DNA of 64,000 nucleotides from Heliocidaris tuberculata. Taxonomy: Eukaryota > Echinodermata > Echinoidea > Camarodonta > Echinometridae. This document shows, piece by piece, positions 1-12,423 of the stretch; position 1 is the first letter of the stretch, and each line of letters begins with the position of its first letter. The translations under genes and the position numbers were made by a program. The notes beneath the pieces are model-generated. The model was not told the DNA's origin and did no database searches. It worked only from the letters and a program-made list of their open reading frames with translations. The stretch is taken from contig CM046844.1 of assembly GCA_025618425.1 (NCBI GenBank), forward strand, positions 18,282,324-18,346,323. Reading direction: 5' to 3'.

Positions 1-1830
1 GATTGGATTTAATGATACCATCATTTTGATTTACAGTCTCTTGACTTTATTCCAGTGTCAGTATCTACCGTTGGTTTCTTCGCACTTGAAATATGTTAAC
101 AAAAAAGACAGTGTCCTAGTATTAGCCCTAAGTTACGACACTCCATCCCCTAAAAGCGAGCAAACAAACAGAAGAATTCAAATATTTTGCTACAAAATAG
201 CGCCAATTAGGTTGGGGATTGATAGGTATACAAAAGAGAAAACTTATGGAAAATAAAAAAAACAACACACAAAACACCGAAGCATTTGGCCAAAATAAGA
301 ATAATAAAACAATTAAAAAACAGAAATTAGAGTATTATTTTGATCCTCTTTGTTAGTTGCAATTGAAAAGTATGCTTGAAATAGCTCTATTGCGAATTGT
401 GCAGATTGCATTTAGGCAATCGACAAACAAACAAAAGAGAGAGAGAGAGAGAGAAAAAAAAAAACACCCTCGTTTCCTTTAGAAGTAATTTTGAATCTGT
501 CCTAATTTTTTGTCGACCTCGTAGCGAAGGGTTTTGAAAAAAGGCGCATTTTTAAATGAAAAAAAAATGTGAGATATAGCTCTTAATTGAGATATTAGGT
601 CAAGTATAGCAACAGCGCTACAAGAAGGCCTTTTTAAATCAAAATTGCTTTGAAAAAAGAGAAAAAGCATTACAAGATAATCAAAATTGAAATGCATATA
701 CGTATACCATTGTCTAGTGTAGTGACAGAATCTAGAGAGAGAAAGAGAGAGAGAGAGAGAAAAACAAAAAAGAAGAAAAAAAGGGGGGGGGGTGTTAGAG
801 ATGAGGATATAGAATATTAAAATAGATGTAGGGTAGGTCATGAGAGCACCGTGATTAAGATAACAACTACTAAAAGTGTAGTACTACTTTCAGTTAACCT
901 TAACCTGTTAATATTGAATTATTGCAACGAGTGGATAATGTTAGTTATCACTTGACCTATATTCTGAGAAAGAGGGAGAGAGAGAGAGAGAGAAGGATAG
1001 AGAGAGGGAAGATAGAAAGAGGGAAGAGAGAAAGAGAGAGAGAGAGAGAGAAGGGGGAGGGGTTAACATGAGAAATTTTACATAAGACAAGAATAGATGG
1101 AAGAAGTTAAGAGCCAGAAAAAAAACTGAGATATATAGAAGGTTATTTTGTGTAGACGTCACACTTTTGGGACAAAAAGGATAAGCCAAATTAATGTTCT
1201 ATAAAACCAGATGATCGATGACGTTGATCTAAAAGCGAATAATCGCTGAGGGTTCGCTACAACATTTCAATGATCTCGTAGCAAAGACGAGATTAGGACA
1301 GACAAAATTAAAGAACGATGGACACAGAGGGAGAAAGGGTCAAACAAGACAGAGAATCATATGGAAACGTCATGTACACCTTTTCGCACTTGATAAAAAT
1401 ACGCTCAGTTTTAGCTCAAGTACGCGTCCAGAAACTACTTTTTATTGTTTCAACTCGTCGTAGTGTTCTTAATACAGCTCAATATCAAAAAGGTGAAGCA
1501 GTTTTATAAAATTTGACTTTTCAGTTTCAACGTCATTTGAATCAATCTTCATTTCTTAAACAATAAGTACAGTCAATTAAGATTTAAAAAAAACAACTGT
1601 TTTCCCCATTTTTGTGTGAGCGAGAACTGCTGATCAAGGCCTTTCTGCCTTCTGCTCTTGATAATTACTTCACGCCAAATTAACCAAAGTCAAAAAGTGA
1701 GGCAGCAGATGAAAGTTCAGATCACTCTGATTCTCATGATGTGACAGCTATTTGATTGGTTGAAAAAAACAACCGTCATTTTTTTTGTTCAATGACTGCT
1801 TTCGTTTTAAAATGTTACCACCCCCCCCCC
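1..1830. other. Noncoding stretch with GA microsatellites
   Basis: No exon or known gene is visible. (GA)n tracts lie near 435-455, 732-762 and 966-1056, with short A and G homopolymers. The open frames here are products of the GA/TC tracts (serine/leucine-rich on the minus strand) and have no family resemblance. Confidence 0.6.
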
Positions 1831-2046
1831 ATGTAGCCTTTAATCAAGGCGTTTTGTTCTGCTCTGTCGATCCCCTGGTCGCTCCTCGAAAAGCATGGAG
1901 TAGTCCTCTGATTATTGTTGCGCGGGACGTATATAATGCAGAAAGACGTCCCGCGCAATAATCAGAGGACTTTTCCGCGCGTTTCAAGGTATGACCAGGG
2001 GATCGGATCGACAGAGCAGCACAATCGCCTTGATTAAAGGCTACAT
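1831..2046. repeat. Foldback element, ~95-nt inverted arms
   Basis: The left arm, starting ATGTAGCCTTTAATCAAGGC, returns in reverse complement at 2027-2046. The inner parts also pair (CCTCTGATTATT...AATAATCAGAGG and a GCGCGGGACGT/ACGTCCCGCGC stem), so almost the whole 216 bp can fold into one hairpin. This looks like a nonautonomous DNA element (MITE). It has no coding capacity. Confidence 0.75.
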
Positions 2047-2099
2047 TGTATGAGGCATTGGATCAGGGGATCGGATTATGTGTTGACAAATTGTGTACA

Positions 2100-2118
2100 G
2101 ACGTTTTTTTTTTAGCAA

Positions 2119-2152
<34 letters not shown>

Positions 2153-2400
2153 ACAAAGAGGGAGGAGCGATGGAGAGAATAAAGGGGGGGGGGTGTATTT
2201 AAAAATGAAGGAAGGGCAGGGCTCGCAAGGTATAATAAGCAAATGTACGATTATACTTCAATGCCATTCCTTTTTGCCTTGTTGACAAATCCTAAATCTG
2301 TGTATCTAAAAGTCACTGCGTGAAAATTTGACAGGGAAAACATAAAACAAATGAAAAATGGGGGGGGGGGGGGGATTGCCAAAACCATTACCAAATATCT
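2100..2400. repeat. Simple-repeat cluster (T, GA and G runs)
   Basis: A T run, a (GA)n tract at about 2122-2149 and two G runs (about 2185 and 2360) lie close together. No gene signal is seen. Confidence 0.7.
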
Positions 2401-2621
2401 ACATAACTTTTTTACCTCTCATTTGCTAATAACTTTACATTTGAAAACAACCTCCTCTTAGTTTTTAGATCAGTATCGTGCAGACTTGCTATTTCAGCAG
2501 ATCAACAATATAATAAATAAATAATAAATAAATGACGAATGGCTTTAGCTGGCTTATCTGAACAGTGTGTACCAGGGATTAGGATGTCCATTAAACAACT
2601 TAACGCATTACTGATGATGAC

Positions 2622-2764
2622 CAGGGGAGCGTTTCATCAAGCGTTTTGTCGGTGATTTTTGAACGACAACTGTTATAAGCTACTGAAATCCTTGCATCTG
2701 ATTGGCTGAGAGCAAATTTGTCGTTAAAAATCACTGACAAAACGCTTGATGAAACGCTCCCCAG
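2622..2764. repeat. MITE family A, copy 1
   Basis: The inverted ends read GGGGAGCGTTTCATCAAGCG on the left and its complement on the right. The centre carries a conserved core (TTATAAGCTACTGAAATCC on this strand) that recurs, mostly inverted, at 29417-29565, 41885-42025 and 42048-42178. This is a short nonautonomous element family with variable ends and a shared core. Confidence 0.8.
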
Positions 2765-3044
2765 AGCATTCCTTGTGACAAAAGTAGATGGGTCTTTCAT
2801 CATCTACAGAGGATGGGAATAAAATGCCCGTTGTACTCGAGGTATCATTTCCATTGTGTTATTACATACACTGATGAAACCTCTGAAGCAATTAGCCCAT
2901 ATGCCAGTAATTCACGATATTTTTTTTAACCTGTTCATTGTGCATTCGCTTTTTAGTAAACGATATAAACCATGATAATTTGGTCTTATTTACTCAGTTT
3001 AGCCACATTAGTATTAACACTGCTCTTGCTGCGGGCCCTGCAAT

Positions 3045-3110
3045 TATTATTACCCCAGGTACCCATTCAATACACCTGGGTCGAGAGGGACAACATGTTC
3101 GCAAAATAAC
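3045..3110. repeat. Fragment of a common LINE/SINE 3' region
   Basis: The motif GGTACCCATTCAATACACC followed by TGGGTCGAGAGGGACAA resembles the segment at 18605-18645 (GGTACCCATTTACTATC then GTCAAGAGAGGCGAA). I read both as pieces of the same dispersed retroelement 3' region. Support comes only from this internal similarity. Confidence 0.4.
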
Positions 3111-3490
3111 TTATCCAAGGATGTGAGCTCCGACTATAATAAGCAAGTTTGTAATTACAATTTGCGCATGTGCAGATAAAGGTCATTTGTAGCAGGATGC
3201 GCGCACCAGTACAATTTTACATGTTAAAGTAGCGTCCACGAAAATAAATGCGCGTGCGCGTATAAATGGGGGGTCATTTCAGGTTCATTTGTACTATGTA
3301 CTACGAATTGACATAATTATTTATTATAAAACAGGTTCAAGAATGTAGCCATCCTGATTGGTCAAATAACACCACGTGACCGTGCAAAAAAAAGTGATAA
3401 CGCACGGTGAGGGGACTAACGCACGGCTAATCCGGATCAAACACTAAGATTGTAAGAAAACACTAAAATTGTAGACCCGTTTTATAAAAC

Positions 3491-3655
3491 TATTAATACA
3501 TGGTTGTGAGTTCGTGCGTTAGTGCGATCCAGCAACACGCAGGTTTTTATCGTGGTGTCTAACACACTCGGCTACGCCTCGTGCGTTAGTACACCACGAT
3601 AAAAACCTTTGTGTTGCCAGATCGCACTAACGCACTCCCAACCATGTATTAATAG
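3491..3655. repeat. Foldback element, ~65-nt arms
   Basis: The segment from TATTAATACATGGTTGTGAG through TTTTTATCGTGGTGT is mirrored by ACACCACGATAAAAACC through AACCATGTATTAATA. The loop is short (about 30 nt, GC-rich). The arms differ at a few positions, so they have diverged since formation. Confidence 0.75.
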
Positions 3656-3660
3656 TATAC

Positions 3661-3712
3661 TGTCACATTGCGCGTCAGAGACAAATTGACGCCTCGTGTG
3701 CAATGGGCATAC
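3661..3712. repeat. Terminal fragment of MITE family B
   Basis: The sequence TTGACGCCTCGTGTGCAATG matches the right-hand end of the MITE copies at 45021-45212 (GACGCCTCGTGTGCAGGGCG and GACGCCTCTTGTGCAACGGG). Only one end is present here. Confidence 0.6.
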
Positions 3713-3800
3713 CTTTACCAGAGCGCGTTGAAAGAGAGAGTTGTGACACGCGCATAATAAGCCTGCGCGTACGCGGTCTTAATTTACAACAAGGCGGATT

Positions 3801-3865
3801 ATGGAGCTCCCAATAGTTCCCTTTCACATACATTGTCTATGGGAGGGAACTATTTGAAGCTCCAT
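3801..3865. repeat. Short hairpin
   Basis: ATGGAGCTCCCAATAGTTCC pairs with GGAACTATTTGAAGCTCCAT across a 20-nt loop. It is probably the remnant of a small foldback element. Confidence 0.6.
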
Positions 3866-6800
3866 GAAATGAATGACCAATCAGAAGCGACTTCCTGTGT
3901 CTCGACTCTCTGTATGTATAGCTCTGACCTTTACATTTTAAAGACATGTCCTGAGAAGGGTTAACATTTTCACACACCATGTATCAGGCGTTCAAGGGAA
4001 ATGAACTGTGTATCATTTGGGTGATGGCTTCACCACGCATGATGCCACGTGAACTTCTGTTCAAGGCGCCATCGGAATGACCTCTCATCGTTAGTTTAAC
4101 GAAAATTAACCAAATAAGCTTTCCGCCATTTCTGAATATCAGATATAAAGTGTGGTATTCTCACATGGTATCCATTGGGTGGCGGTTATATTAAGATGCA
4201 CACGTGGCATATCACACGAAGCCGTAAGACCATAAGATTGTAAACATAACCTCTTCACCGGGTTAGCAATAATTAGATTTAAAGCATTAGCCAGCGCAGA
4301 GAAAGATTAAAAGGGCCTGACATGTTTTTAAAAGAATTGTGATTCAGGCGATGGCTGGTGATTAGGTAAAAGCTCGACATTATCCCCAAGCATGCATGCC
4401 AAGAAAAGACCTCGAGAATCGCCTTTGGAGAATAAATGCAATGCTTTAAGTCACTCTTAAGACGATGGATTCGGATTCCAAATCGAATTTCCCGCAAGGG
4501 CAAATGCAAATTCATTTCTTCTTTAATTCGCCCCTCACGTGCACTGCCACGTTGATTTATTTGGTGTACAGGGTCAACTTAATATCCATTTATGGTATCA
4601 TGTTGTTTCGCCAATCGAAGGTTGGGTAAAATAATGGATAAAATACCAAATGCCCATGTTGCATAAACATATCACCTGACCCAATTGAGAGAAGAAGTAA
4701 TTTTTGTTATCCAATGGACTATGTCTTGTAATGGATGACTCACTATAGGCCTATATACATAGTTAAGATAGTGATAGTTATATGATGCATAACGCATAAG
4801 ATGCTCAGTACTAAGTGGCTGTAAAAAGTAAAATGATAGTAAAAACTCAACCAAAGAAAATGCTGCATAAATGGTCTTTGGTCGTATGGTGGTAATGCAG
4901 CGTAATTTTAGAGTATTTAGAGTATTCCTATCCAGGGGCGTTGTACTGAGGAAAATAATTTAGATGACTTTTCATGATGAAAATGATATTTACAAATGAG
5001 ATTTTGGAGACAGACTTTCCAATATTCTTGCCTTGAAGCTTAATGGGCTTACAAAATATTATTTTTCCTTCATTCTGTTGTCCACTATTTCGATGACTTT
5101 CGAACAACGTCACACCTTCAAACTGCAGGAATTTCTTCAATGAGGGATTTCATATTTGATGAAGGGTAGCTTTAAAAGACCACATCAAGATCATTTGATA
5201 ACACAACGTTCAACAGGCATGCCCTTATTCGCTGTGGTAACGGAACTATTGATAACGATGAGAAAATGGAACAATTCTAAAAATAGATTCAAACAAGGGG
5301 GTGGGGGTGGGGGGGGGGGGGGTCTTCGGGAGGCACTCGCTCCCGGTTTTTTGGACGTGTCAGTGATCACAAATAAAACATTTCCTTTTTGCATTTTTAG
5401 TTTTCATTTTGGACATATTCATGATTATGAATGTAATATTTCTTTTTTAAATATATTGATGATCATCGAGAGTTAAGGAGTGTAAAATCTGATTTCGGTA
5501 GAATTAGCTTTAGGGGTTGGAAGAAGGCCATACAAATCCATACAGTTTAAAACTCAGGAAAATAATTTATACTGAAAGTTTTCGGCACTATCTTATGAAA
5601 TCTGAAAGTTCAGTTCTTTAATCCCATCTCAGCTATTTAGATACCAAATATTACAGCAAAGAAAATGGAAGGTCCTTAGCCTATATCCTCCGTATCCTAC
5701 GTCATGATGGACTGCCTGCTTGCTGCCACAGAAGTAAAGTACAGTTTCGATATTAATTGTTGCCTTTTAAGTCAGACCTGGGGGTATATTGTAGCTGTAT
5801 TGACTCGTATTTCATCATTATGTTAAAGCCATTAATCACAAACAACAAGTGTCATGTGTTTTTTTTTTCCTGTATATAATTTATCGACCAAGGATCAAAT
5901 TTTATATTATAGTTTACTATCCATGGAGAATAAAAAGAGCACTGCATGGCCTTTCAATAATGTATATAAACTGGAAAAAACAGAGGAAGAAAAATACAAG
6001 CAGAGAAAAAGAGAAAACGTCGTCAATAGCTTTTCCCCATTGATTATCTCTGGTAAATCGGCATTCGTTGGTTTGCAAATTAACGATTTCCAATATGCCT
6101 ATTTATACAACACCAAGTGTTCAAAAATTATTTGTCTATTCATGATGTTTTTATTAATCACCGGTCCCCCTCTCTCTGTCTTGACACACCCACCCATCTC
6201 TCTAATCCAAACACACACTCATACTACACACACAAACAAACACACACACACATGCACACACTCTACATGCACACACCCACACTTTACACGTACATTACAT
6301 CTCACATCGCTGACGAGATATTAATCGGCTCTTTGTTTTGCCCAGGTCTCTTCGTATTCTTTAAAACACTATTTTCTGTAATTCTTTCTGCTGTGTGCTC
6401 CTGTTTAATATATATTTATTAGGTACTTTTGTCTTTATTAGCCTAGGTAGGGATTTCATTAGTTAAGCCCTTTCGAAATAGTCATTGCGTTTATTCTTAG
6501 AAATATAGCTTGCTCTTTAGAAAATTTCAAGTGATCTCTAAAATTAGAAATTGAATTGTAAGAAAACCGGAGTAAATACTGAGCCGAAAGGACGGGTCAA
6601 AGTTAAGTGAGACGTGGAAGTAATCACTTTTTATTACGCTTAGTTTCATCGTTAAAAACTCTTGTGAATAACAATTTCATAAACCCCTCACTGAATAATA
6701 TTTACATGTCTAAACAGTATTGCTCATTTTTGATTCATTCAAATTCATCATTTTCAGAAGCAGCTAAATACCATGAACATGAAAGTGCGGTTAAAACTGT

Positions 6801-8719
6801 CCTTTTTGTAGTGGTCCTGCTTCTGTCCAATTCTCCTTTTTCTAATATTCTTATCGCTCTTTGTGATTTTATGCAACATCCCTGGACTTTTCTGCTAGAA
6901 CTGGATGGATCTTTCAAATTATTCTTAGATCCATTAAAGGTACAGCATGTGCAAGGCGGTATCCAAATTGTGGCGAATTCGGAGATATTCAGTGTAATAC
7001 TGTCTTTTTCTCTCTTAATTTTGAACAGAACATAGTTGCATGTATTTTTATGCTTTTCTCATCGTCCGTGACACTCCAACCCAGCACGGTTAGAGTAAAT
7101 CACAATTGGAAATTAAAAAAAAAAAAAATTATAGCCTAGACAATCTCATTACTTGGAAAATACACCATGCCCACATGAAAGTGAAATTCCATCACATTAT
7201 CCACGATGCATGTGCCAACCCCTTTAATTGACTGGGACTGTATACATGATATATTTGTATCATTTGTATCATGCCTGTATGTGCTATGATGTGCGACAAT
7301 AAAAGAATGGAAGAAAGGCGAAACAGTAGACAAGAGTATGATCGCAGTCAAATTTTGTCTATTCTTACTTGGGACCCTAGAGCTATGACGTATTATTTAC
7401 GTTATAGGTCAATTACAAGGCTATTAAGAGCATTTCATTTAATTAAATTTACGATGTGCCCCCTCAGGGACGGTTGTCATTCCCGGTGAAAGTATTGTTA
7501 TTAGCATCAAACAGCAGCCGACAGAAACCAAAGCCCGTGTGATTAAAACGCCGTCATACGTGTCCGTCATGTGATGAAATAGCCAAAGGCGGTTTTAAAA
7601 TCAACCTGGGCAAAAAAAAAAAAAAAAAAAAAAAAAAAACCCAGAAATTCTATGGGTTAACGGTTAAGGAGTACAAAGGAAATGGAAACTTGTATGTAAA
7701 TATATAAAGCTCATATTTTTAAATTAGTAGAGCGACATGCAATCACTAACATACAGTGCAAAATATATTTTAGCGACATTGTGAAAGATTTTAAAAGGTA
7801 AGTCGTAATACCATGATATACAAATGTTCTTCGATGTCACTTTCATTTACTAAACAACCTGTACAACCACCTTCCTTTCATATCAATAATGCACTATCAC
7901 TCTCTGTAAATACGGTGAAGACTTCGGTGTAACAGTACAAAGTGACCTTGAATGGAATGTTCATAGGTCATGTGACTGAAATAATAAAGAAAAGTAACAA
8001 AATTATTAAGGCGCGCAGTTTGAAAGTTTACAACCTACCTGAGTGTGACTTTTTAACAGTATATACTGGGTATGTAAGATACTTTTTTTGAGTACTGTGT
8101 AGTTATACGTCTTTTTTCTTCAGGTTTGACGATTAATCAGATTAATGGTATAGAAAGCATACAAAAGAGAGCATGTAAAATAATCCTAGGATCAAACTAT
8201 ACTTATATACTTATATGAAAATGCTTTAACAGACTAAAAATTACCAACCCTGTCATCTCGTAGAGGAAAACTGACAAAAGATTTTGCTATTGCACTGGGA
8301 AAAAAGTATGTTGTGTCAATCGTGGTTACCTCCAAAGAAAACAAACAATTCAACTTACGAAATGTGAAAAAGTACCAAGAATGTACGTGTAGAACTAAAA
8401 GTTTTCAAAAATAGTGCTCTCCCTAATCTCATAAGTATACTCAATAGTCATTAAGCAAATCTAAACGTATAATAAACATCCCCAAATACTGTAACATTTA
8501 ATATCTGTATAAAAAATCTTAATCGTATATGATTGCTATTGTACCACTACCACTACCATCTTTGTTCTTTGTGTACTATACTCTACATGACATATTTCTT
8601 CATCCAACTCTCAAGCAACTTCTATCTTTATTTCTTCCTGCCTGTATTTCTCTGTCTTTTCTCTCGTTTTTTCTCTTTCACATGTAATCCTCTCTCGTCA
8701 GTGTCGATTTTTCTTCCTC
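3866..8719. other. Noncoding stretch, no gene recognised
   Basis: I see no exon with family resemblance. The stretch contains a G run at 5297-5322, a (CA)n-rich segment at 6209-6293 and an A run at 7612-7639. The longest open frame (6607-7035) has no motif, no recognisable family and no splice-site support. Confidence 0.55.
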
Positions 8720-9099
8720 TACACTGCGTCCCGGAAAAAACGAAACCGAGATTTATCGATGTTTAATCATATCTTAATCACAGTTATGATTGATAAATGA
8801 CACATATTTGTAAAGCTTGGATCCTCTTCTTTCATTTGATGGCACTCATAATACTTTACGCATGAGTGAATAAAAAACAATATGAAACAGGGCTACCAAA
8901 AAGTCGTTTGGCCAACGATATCTGAATTTCAAAGAGATAATCACATTTCTAGAAGGTTCATTTTCTGCCCTTTCATATGACACCTCAATAGGGAAAAATG
9001 AGCCAGGGATGACAAAGCTCTGTTGGTGTAAAGTGATGCTTGCATTTCCATGATTTATTAAAGGCTCCCAGATCGTCTCCATTCTGTTACCAGAAATAG

Positions 9100-10140
9100 T
9101 GGGGAGGAATAGCAACAATTCAAGGCCAATTGTGCATATTATGATAAAAGCACTAAATTTGGCACACTTAGATAAATATGTTGTACGCAAACATGGATAT
9201 TGAGCGACTTGGATTTTGGGCCCTGAGGCCCGTTTTGCCCATTTTTCAAAATGGCTGCCACAGGTTATTTTTTCTGTATTTTAGATCAAAAATTAATGTA
9301 TAAAATTTTTTTACAAAATTTAAGTTTAATGAATCGTGTTGTAATCGTATTTAAGTTTCCAGGTCTCAAAATTCTGGAAAAAGCTTTAGGTGCCCATCCC
9401 CCCCCCCCCAAAGGAAAATTTTATACATAAAATGTTTGATAAAGTTATTTCATTGCAGAATTTGTTTGAAATTATCCTAATTGTAATCAGAAAAACATTA
9501 CCCTATTTAGAATCGAAAGAATAGGTGACTCAGGTGTCCATTGTGCCCCATTGTGAGGAAGGGCCCAAAATATAATGTTTAAAATAAAGTGTTATTTTAA
9601 TCTGAATAGTGCATGTTGTGATAGAAGCACCAAACCTGGCACACGTGTACATACAAGTAAATGTGTTATGAGAGAAAGTGCATATTGAGCATCTCAAAGT
9701 GGGTCCTTTAGGCCTGTTGTGCCCAGTTTTCAGACTGGCCGCCATAGGGTAATTTTCATGTATAATTTGTCAAATATCCATATAATAGAGCAAATTTAGA
9801 TTTAATGAAATATTTTGGATTCATATTTGAAATTTCCAGGCCTCCAAATTCTGGAAAGTAATTTTAGTGCCCATTTTAAAGTAAGAACCTATTTAAAATA
9901 TAAAGTGTAAGATAGAGTCATGAATCGTAAACTATGTGAAAAATGATTCTGCTTGTGATGAGGCAAAGACGGCCTTCTTTAATATACATGTACGTGGCAC
10001 GGTCAAACAGGTGCCCATTCTGAAAAGGGCCCAAAATATTCAAATGTGTAAATAAGATTTCAAATCTTTCGATTTCATTTTTAAATTGGTAGAAAACTAG
10101 TTTTCAAGATCATAGCCATAGGACAAGCCCTCTTCAAATT
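9100..10140. repeat. Diverged ~480-bp tandem duplication
   Basis: Matching landmarks recur at this spacing: GGCACAC at 9161 and about 9638, an ATATTGAGC followed by GGCCTGTTGTGCCCA-like block near 9200 and 9680, and CAGGTGTCCATT / CAGGTGCCCATT near 9532 and 10009. The copies are well diverged. No protein is evident in either. Confidence 0.6.
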
Positions 10141-10892
10141 GGGCACGTGGGTCCATGTGATAGATCATGAAAGACAAATCTTGTACAATCTGATTTAGTT
10201 TCATCGCTTATCATCGAAAAGTTAAGGATTGCCCATGCGTGTAAGATGTACTGCACTTTATGCCAAATGTCGCGCTTTGTGCTATTTCGCCTATGAGAAA
10301 TGTTACTTGTCTGGCACCATGACATTATTAATAGTTGATTCAATACGTCTATGATGCAGGGCATCATCTCTCTCTCTCTCTCTCTCTTCATTTCACTTTT
10401 TATCATTTTATCAGCTGTGCCCATCCCATGGCTATCTGGCTATGCTAATGTATAGTTACAAGCTTGTAATTCCATGATAGACCAATAATAGAGGTCATAG
10501 ACGAGATCTAATACTCCCAGAAAACGCCTGGTTAAAAAAAAAATTCCGTGTAAATTATTTCCCAGTATAATCGCATTGGTTCACCAGGAATGTTGATTAC
10601 ATCAGGAGGGCACGAAAATTATGGGTAAGGGCCACCCTCAATAGATACTGGGGCGGGCATTTTTCACCGTCACCTGGGTACTCAACTGGTGCGCAGAATG
10701 TTTGCGACGCTTTGCTGACACTCCAAAATTAAGATCGACCCCCTGATATTACACAGTTACAAGCGGCACATTGATATTATTTGGTCACTTATTCGCGACC
10801 ATGGGGCATTCAAGGCCCCGGGTATAAGGTAAATACAAGTATCTTGGAGAAACACTTTTACACGGAGTGTATCATAAAGATCCTTTCTTTTC

Positions 10893-11853
10893 GTGAAAAC
10901 TGCTGAAGATATTTATCCTACCCATATGAAACATATAAGCTAACATTGACATTCTGTCCAGTGCTGTATGATAAGATAAAATAAAAACTATGATCAACAT
11001 ACTAATTAATTTATCTCATTGCTCTTATCAAACGTGAAATTGTTTAATGTTTAATAAACATGTTTAATAAATGGCGATGAAATAAATTCATTAGCATTTA
11101 GACATTTCGAATTTTAGCTTTGCACTATGATGAACATACGTCTAATTAATTTATCTCATTGCTGTTATCAAACATGAAAAGGCGATGGTCATACAGCACT
11201 GGATAGAATGTCAAAGTTAGCGTATATATGTCAGAAGCGGATCTAGAGGGGGGGGGGGGGGGGGGGGGGTGGGGGGGGGTTGCAACCCCCCCCCAAAAAA
11301 AAAAAATCCGGGGACCATTTTTTTTTTATCTTATCTTTTTTTTTAAACTTGTAATTTTATTTTATTCTATTTATGTATTTATTTTATTTTTTATTATTAT
11401 TCTGCCAGTCCATCATATTCGACTGAGATTTGCCAGTGAGTATCAGTGACAAGCTGTTCATAATAAAAGTATTAGGCTGACAGTGCTTATTCCAAGGTCC
11501 CCAATTCTTTGTATCTGTGTTGTCAACTGGCCTTACATTGCAGGAAAATGCAACTAAATTTTTCAAATTTTCATGGGGGGGTTAATTTGGCAATGACCTC
11601 TATACCAAAAATAGTGGTGTTTTAGATGCAAGAAAACGCCATTTTTCACACACAGATTTAAAAAAATTCTCCCTACTGTGGGAGGGGGGACACCCCCCTC
11701 CCACACCCTCCCCCCCCCCTCGCTCGCTCCGCTCGCTCGGGCTCGGTCGCTACGCTCCCTCGCATACCGCCCCAACCCCCCCTTTATAAAAAGCTAGATC
11801 CGCCCCTGTATGTTCCCTATGGGTAGGATACATATATTCAGCAGTTTTCACGA
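10893..11853. repeat. Interrupted inverted repeat inside the 3.7 kb element
   Basis: The arm at about 10893-10975 (TTTTCGTGAAAACTGCTGAA through CAGTGCTGTATGATAAG) is mirrored by 11186-11231 plus 11809-11853. The right arm is split by the G-rich insertion at 11232-11808, so the insertion is younger than the inverted repeat. Confidence 0.7.
11232..11808. mobile_element. G-rich hAT-like MITE (family C) copy
   Basis: The ends are CAGAAGCGGATCTAGAGG and the complement of CTAGATCCGCCCCTG, close to the hAT-style CAGNGGCGGATC termini. Very long G and C runs lie directly inside the ends. It splits one arm of an inverted repeat. A clean 8-bp duplication is not visible: the flanks ATATATGT and TATGTTCC are only similar. 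Confidence 0.65.
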
Positions 11854-11854
11854 A

Positions 11855-12222
11855 AAGATTTTTTTTTTTTCGCCAGCCCTCAAAAATTCGCTCAGTGGGG
11901 TGGGGGGGGGGGGGGTATCAGACGTTTTCCTCCATAATTCTCTGACAAGCAAGAAAAGAAAAGAAAAGAAAAAGTTTAGGTTCGAAAAGGCAGAACCGTA
12001 TTTTTTTTTCGTCTCGCCAGTCCTCCAAAAGTCGCTCAGTGGGGGGTAGCCGAAAAAAATTCCCCAGTGCTCCAATAGTCGCTAGGTGGGGGGGGGGGGG
12101 GGGGTATCAAATTTTTATGGGGGTCCAGAATTCTCTGACAAGCAAAAAAATAAAAATCTAAAAAGGGGGAAATTTATTTTTTCTGTCAAAAGTTGTGGGG
12201 GCACTCTGCTCACCTGCTCCCC
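11855..12222. repeat. Tandem G-rich repeat (TCGCTCAGTGGGG unit)
   Basis: Three diverged units each contain CTCCAA(A/T)AGTCGCT(C)AG-like sequence followed by a G run and then GTATCA. The same unit appears on the other strand at 30690-30800 and 47635-47790 (GAGCAACTNTTGGAGGANTGG). It belongs to the interior of the G-rich MITE family. Confidence 0.6.
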
Positions 12223-12423
12223 CCAGATTCAGATATCGTTGGCCAAACGACTTTTTGGTAGCCCTGCTTCATATTGTCTTTATTCACTCATGCGTGAAGT
12301 ATGTATCAGAAAGAAGAGGATCCAAGCTTTACAAATATGTGCCATTTATTAATTACAATTGTGATTAAGATATAATTAAACATCAATAAATCTCGGTTTC
12401 GTTTTTTTCTGGGACGCACTGTA

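Larger units (their letters stand above)
8722..12421. mobile_element. 3.7 kb TA-flanked inverted-repeat element (Tc1/mariner-like ends)
   Basis: The left end (8722-8927) is the inverted complement of the right end (12223-12421) over about 200 bp, with termini close to CAGTGCGTCCCAGAAAAAA. TA dinucleotides flank both ends (8720-8721 and 12422-12423), as in Tc1/mariner insertions. The same terminal motif occurs at 19754, 19944-20964 and 52811-52830, so this is a dispersed family. No transposase frame is visible inside; the interior holds a 480-bp tandem duplication, an inverted pair and later insertions. It is therefore a large nonautonomous copy. Family assignment rests on termini and TA sites only. 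Confidence 0.7.

Noticed and set aside
6607..7035. 142-residue open frame
   Set aside because: No motif, AT-rich composition, hydrophobic stretches typical of random AT-rich translation, no flanking exon evidence.
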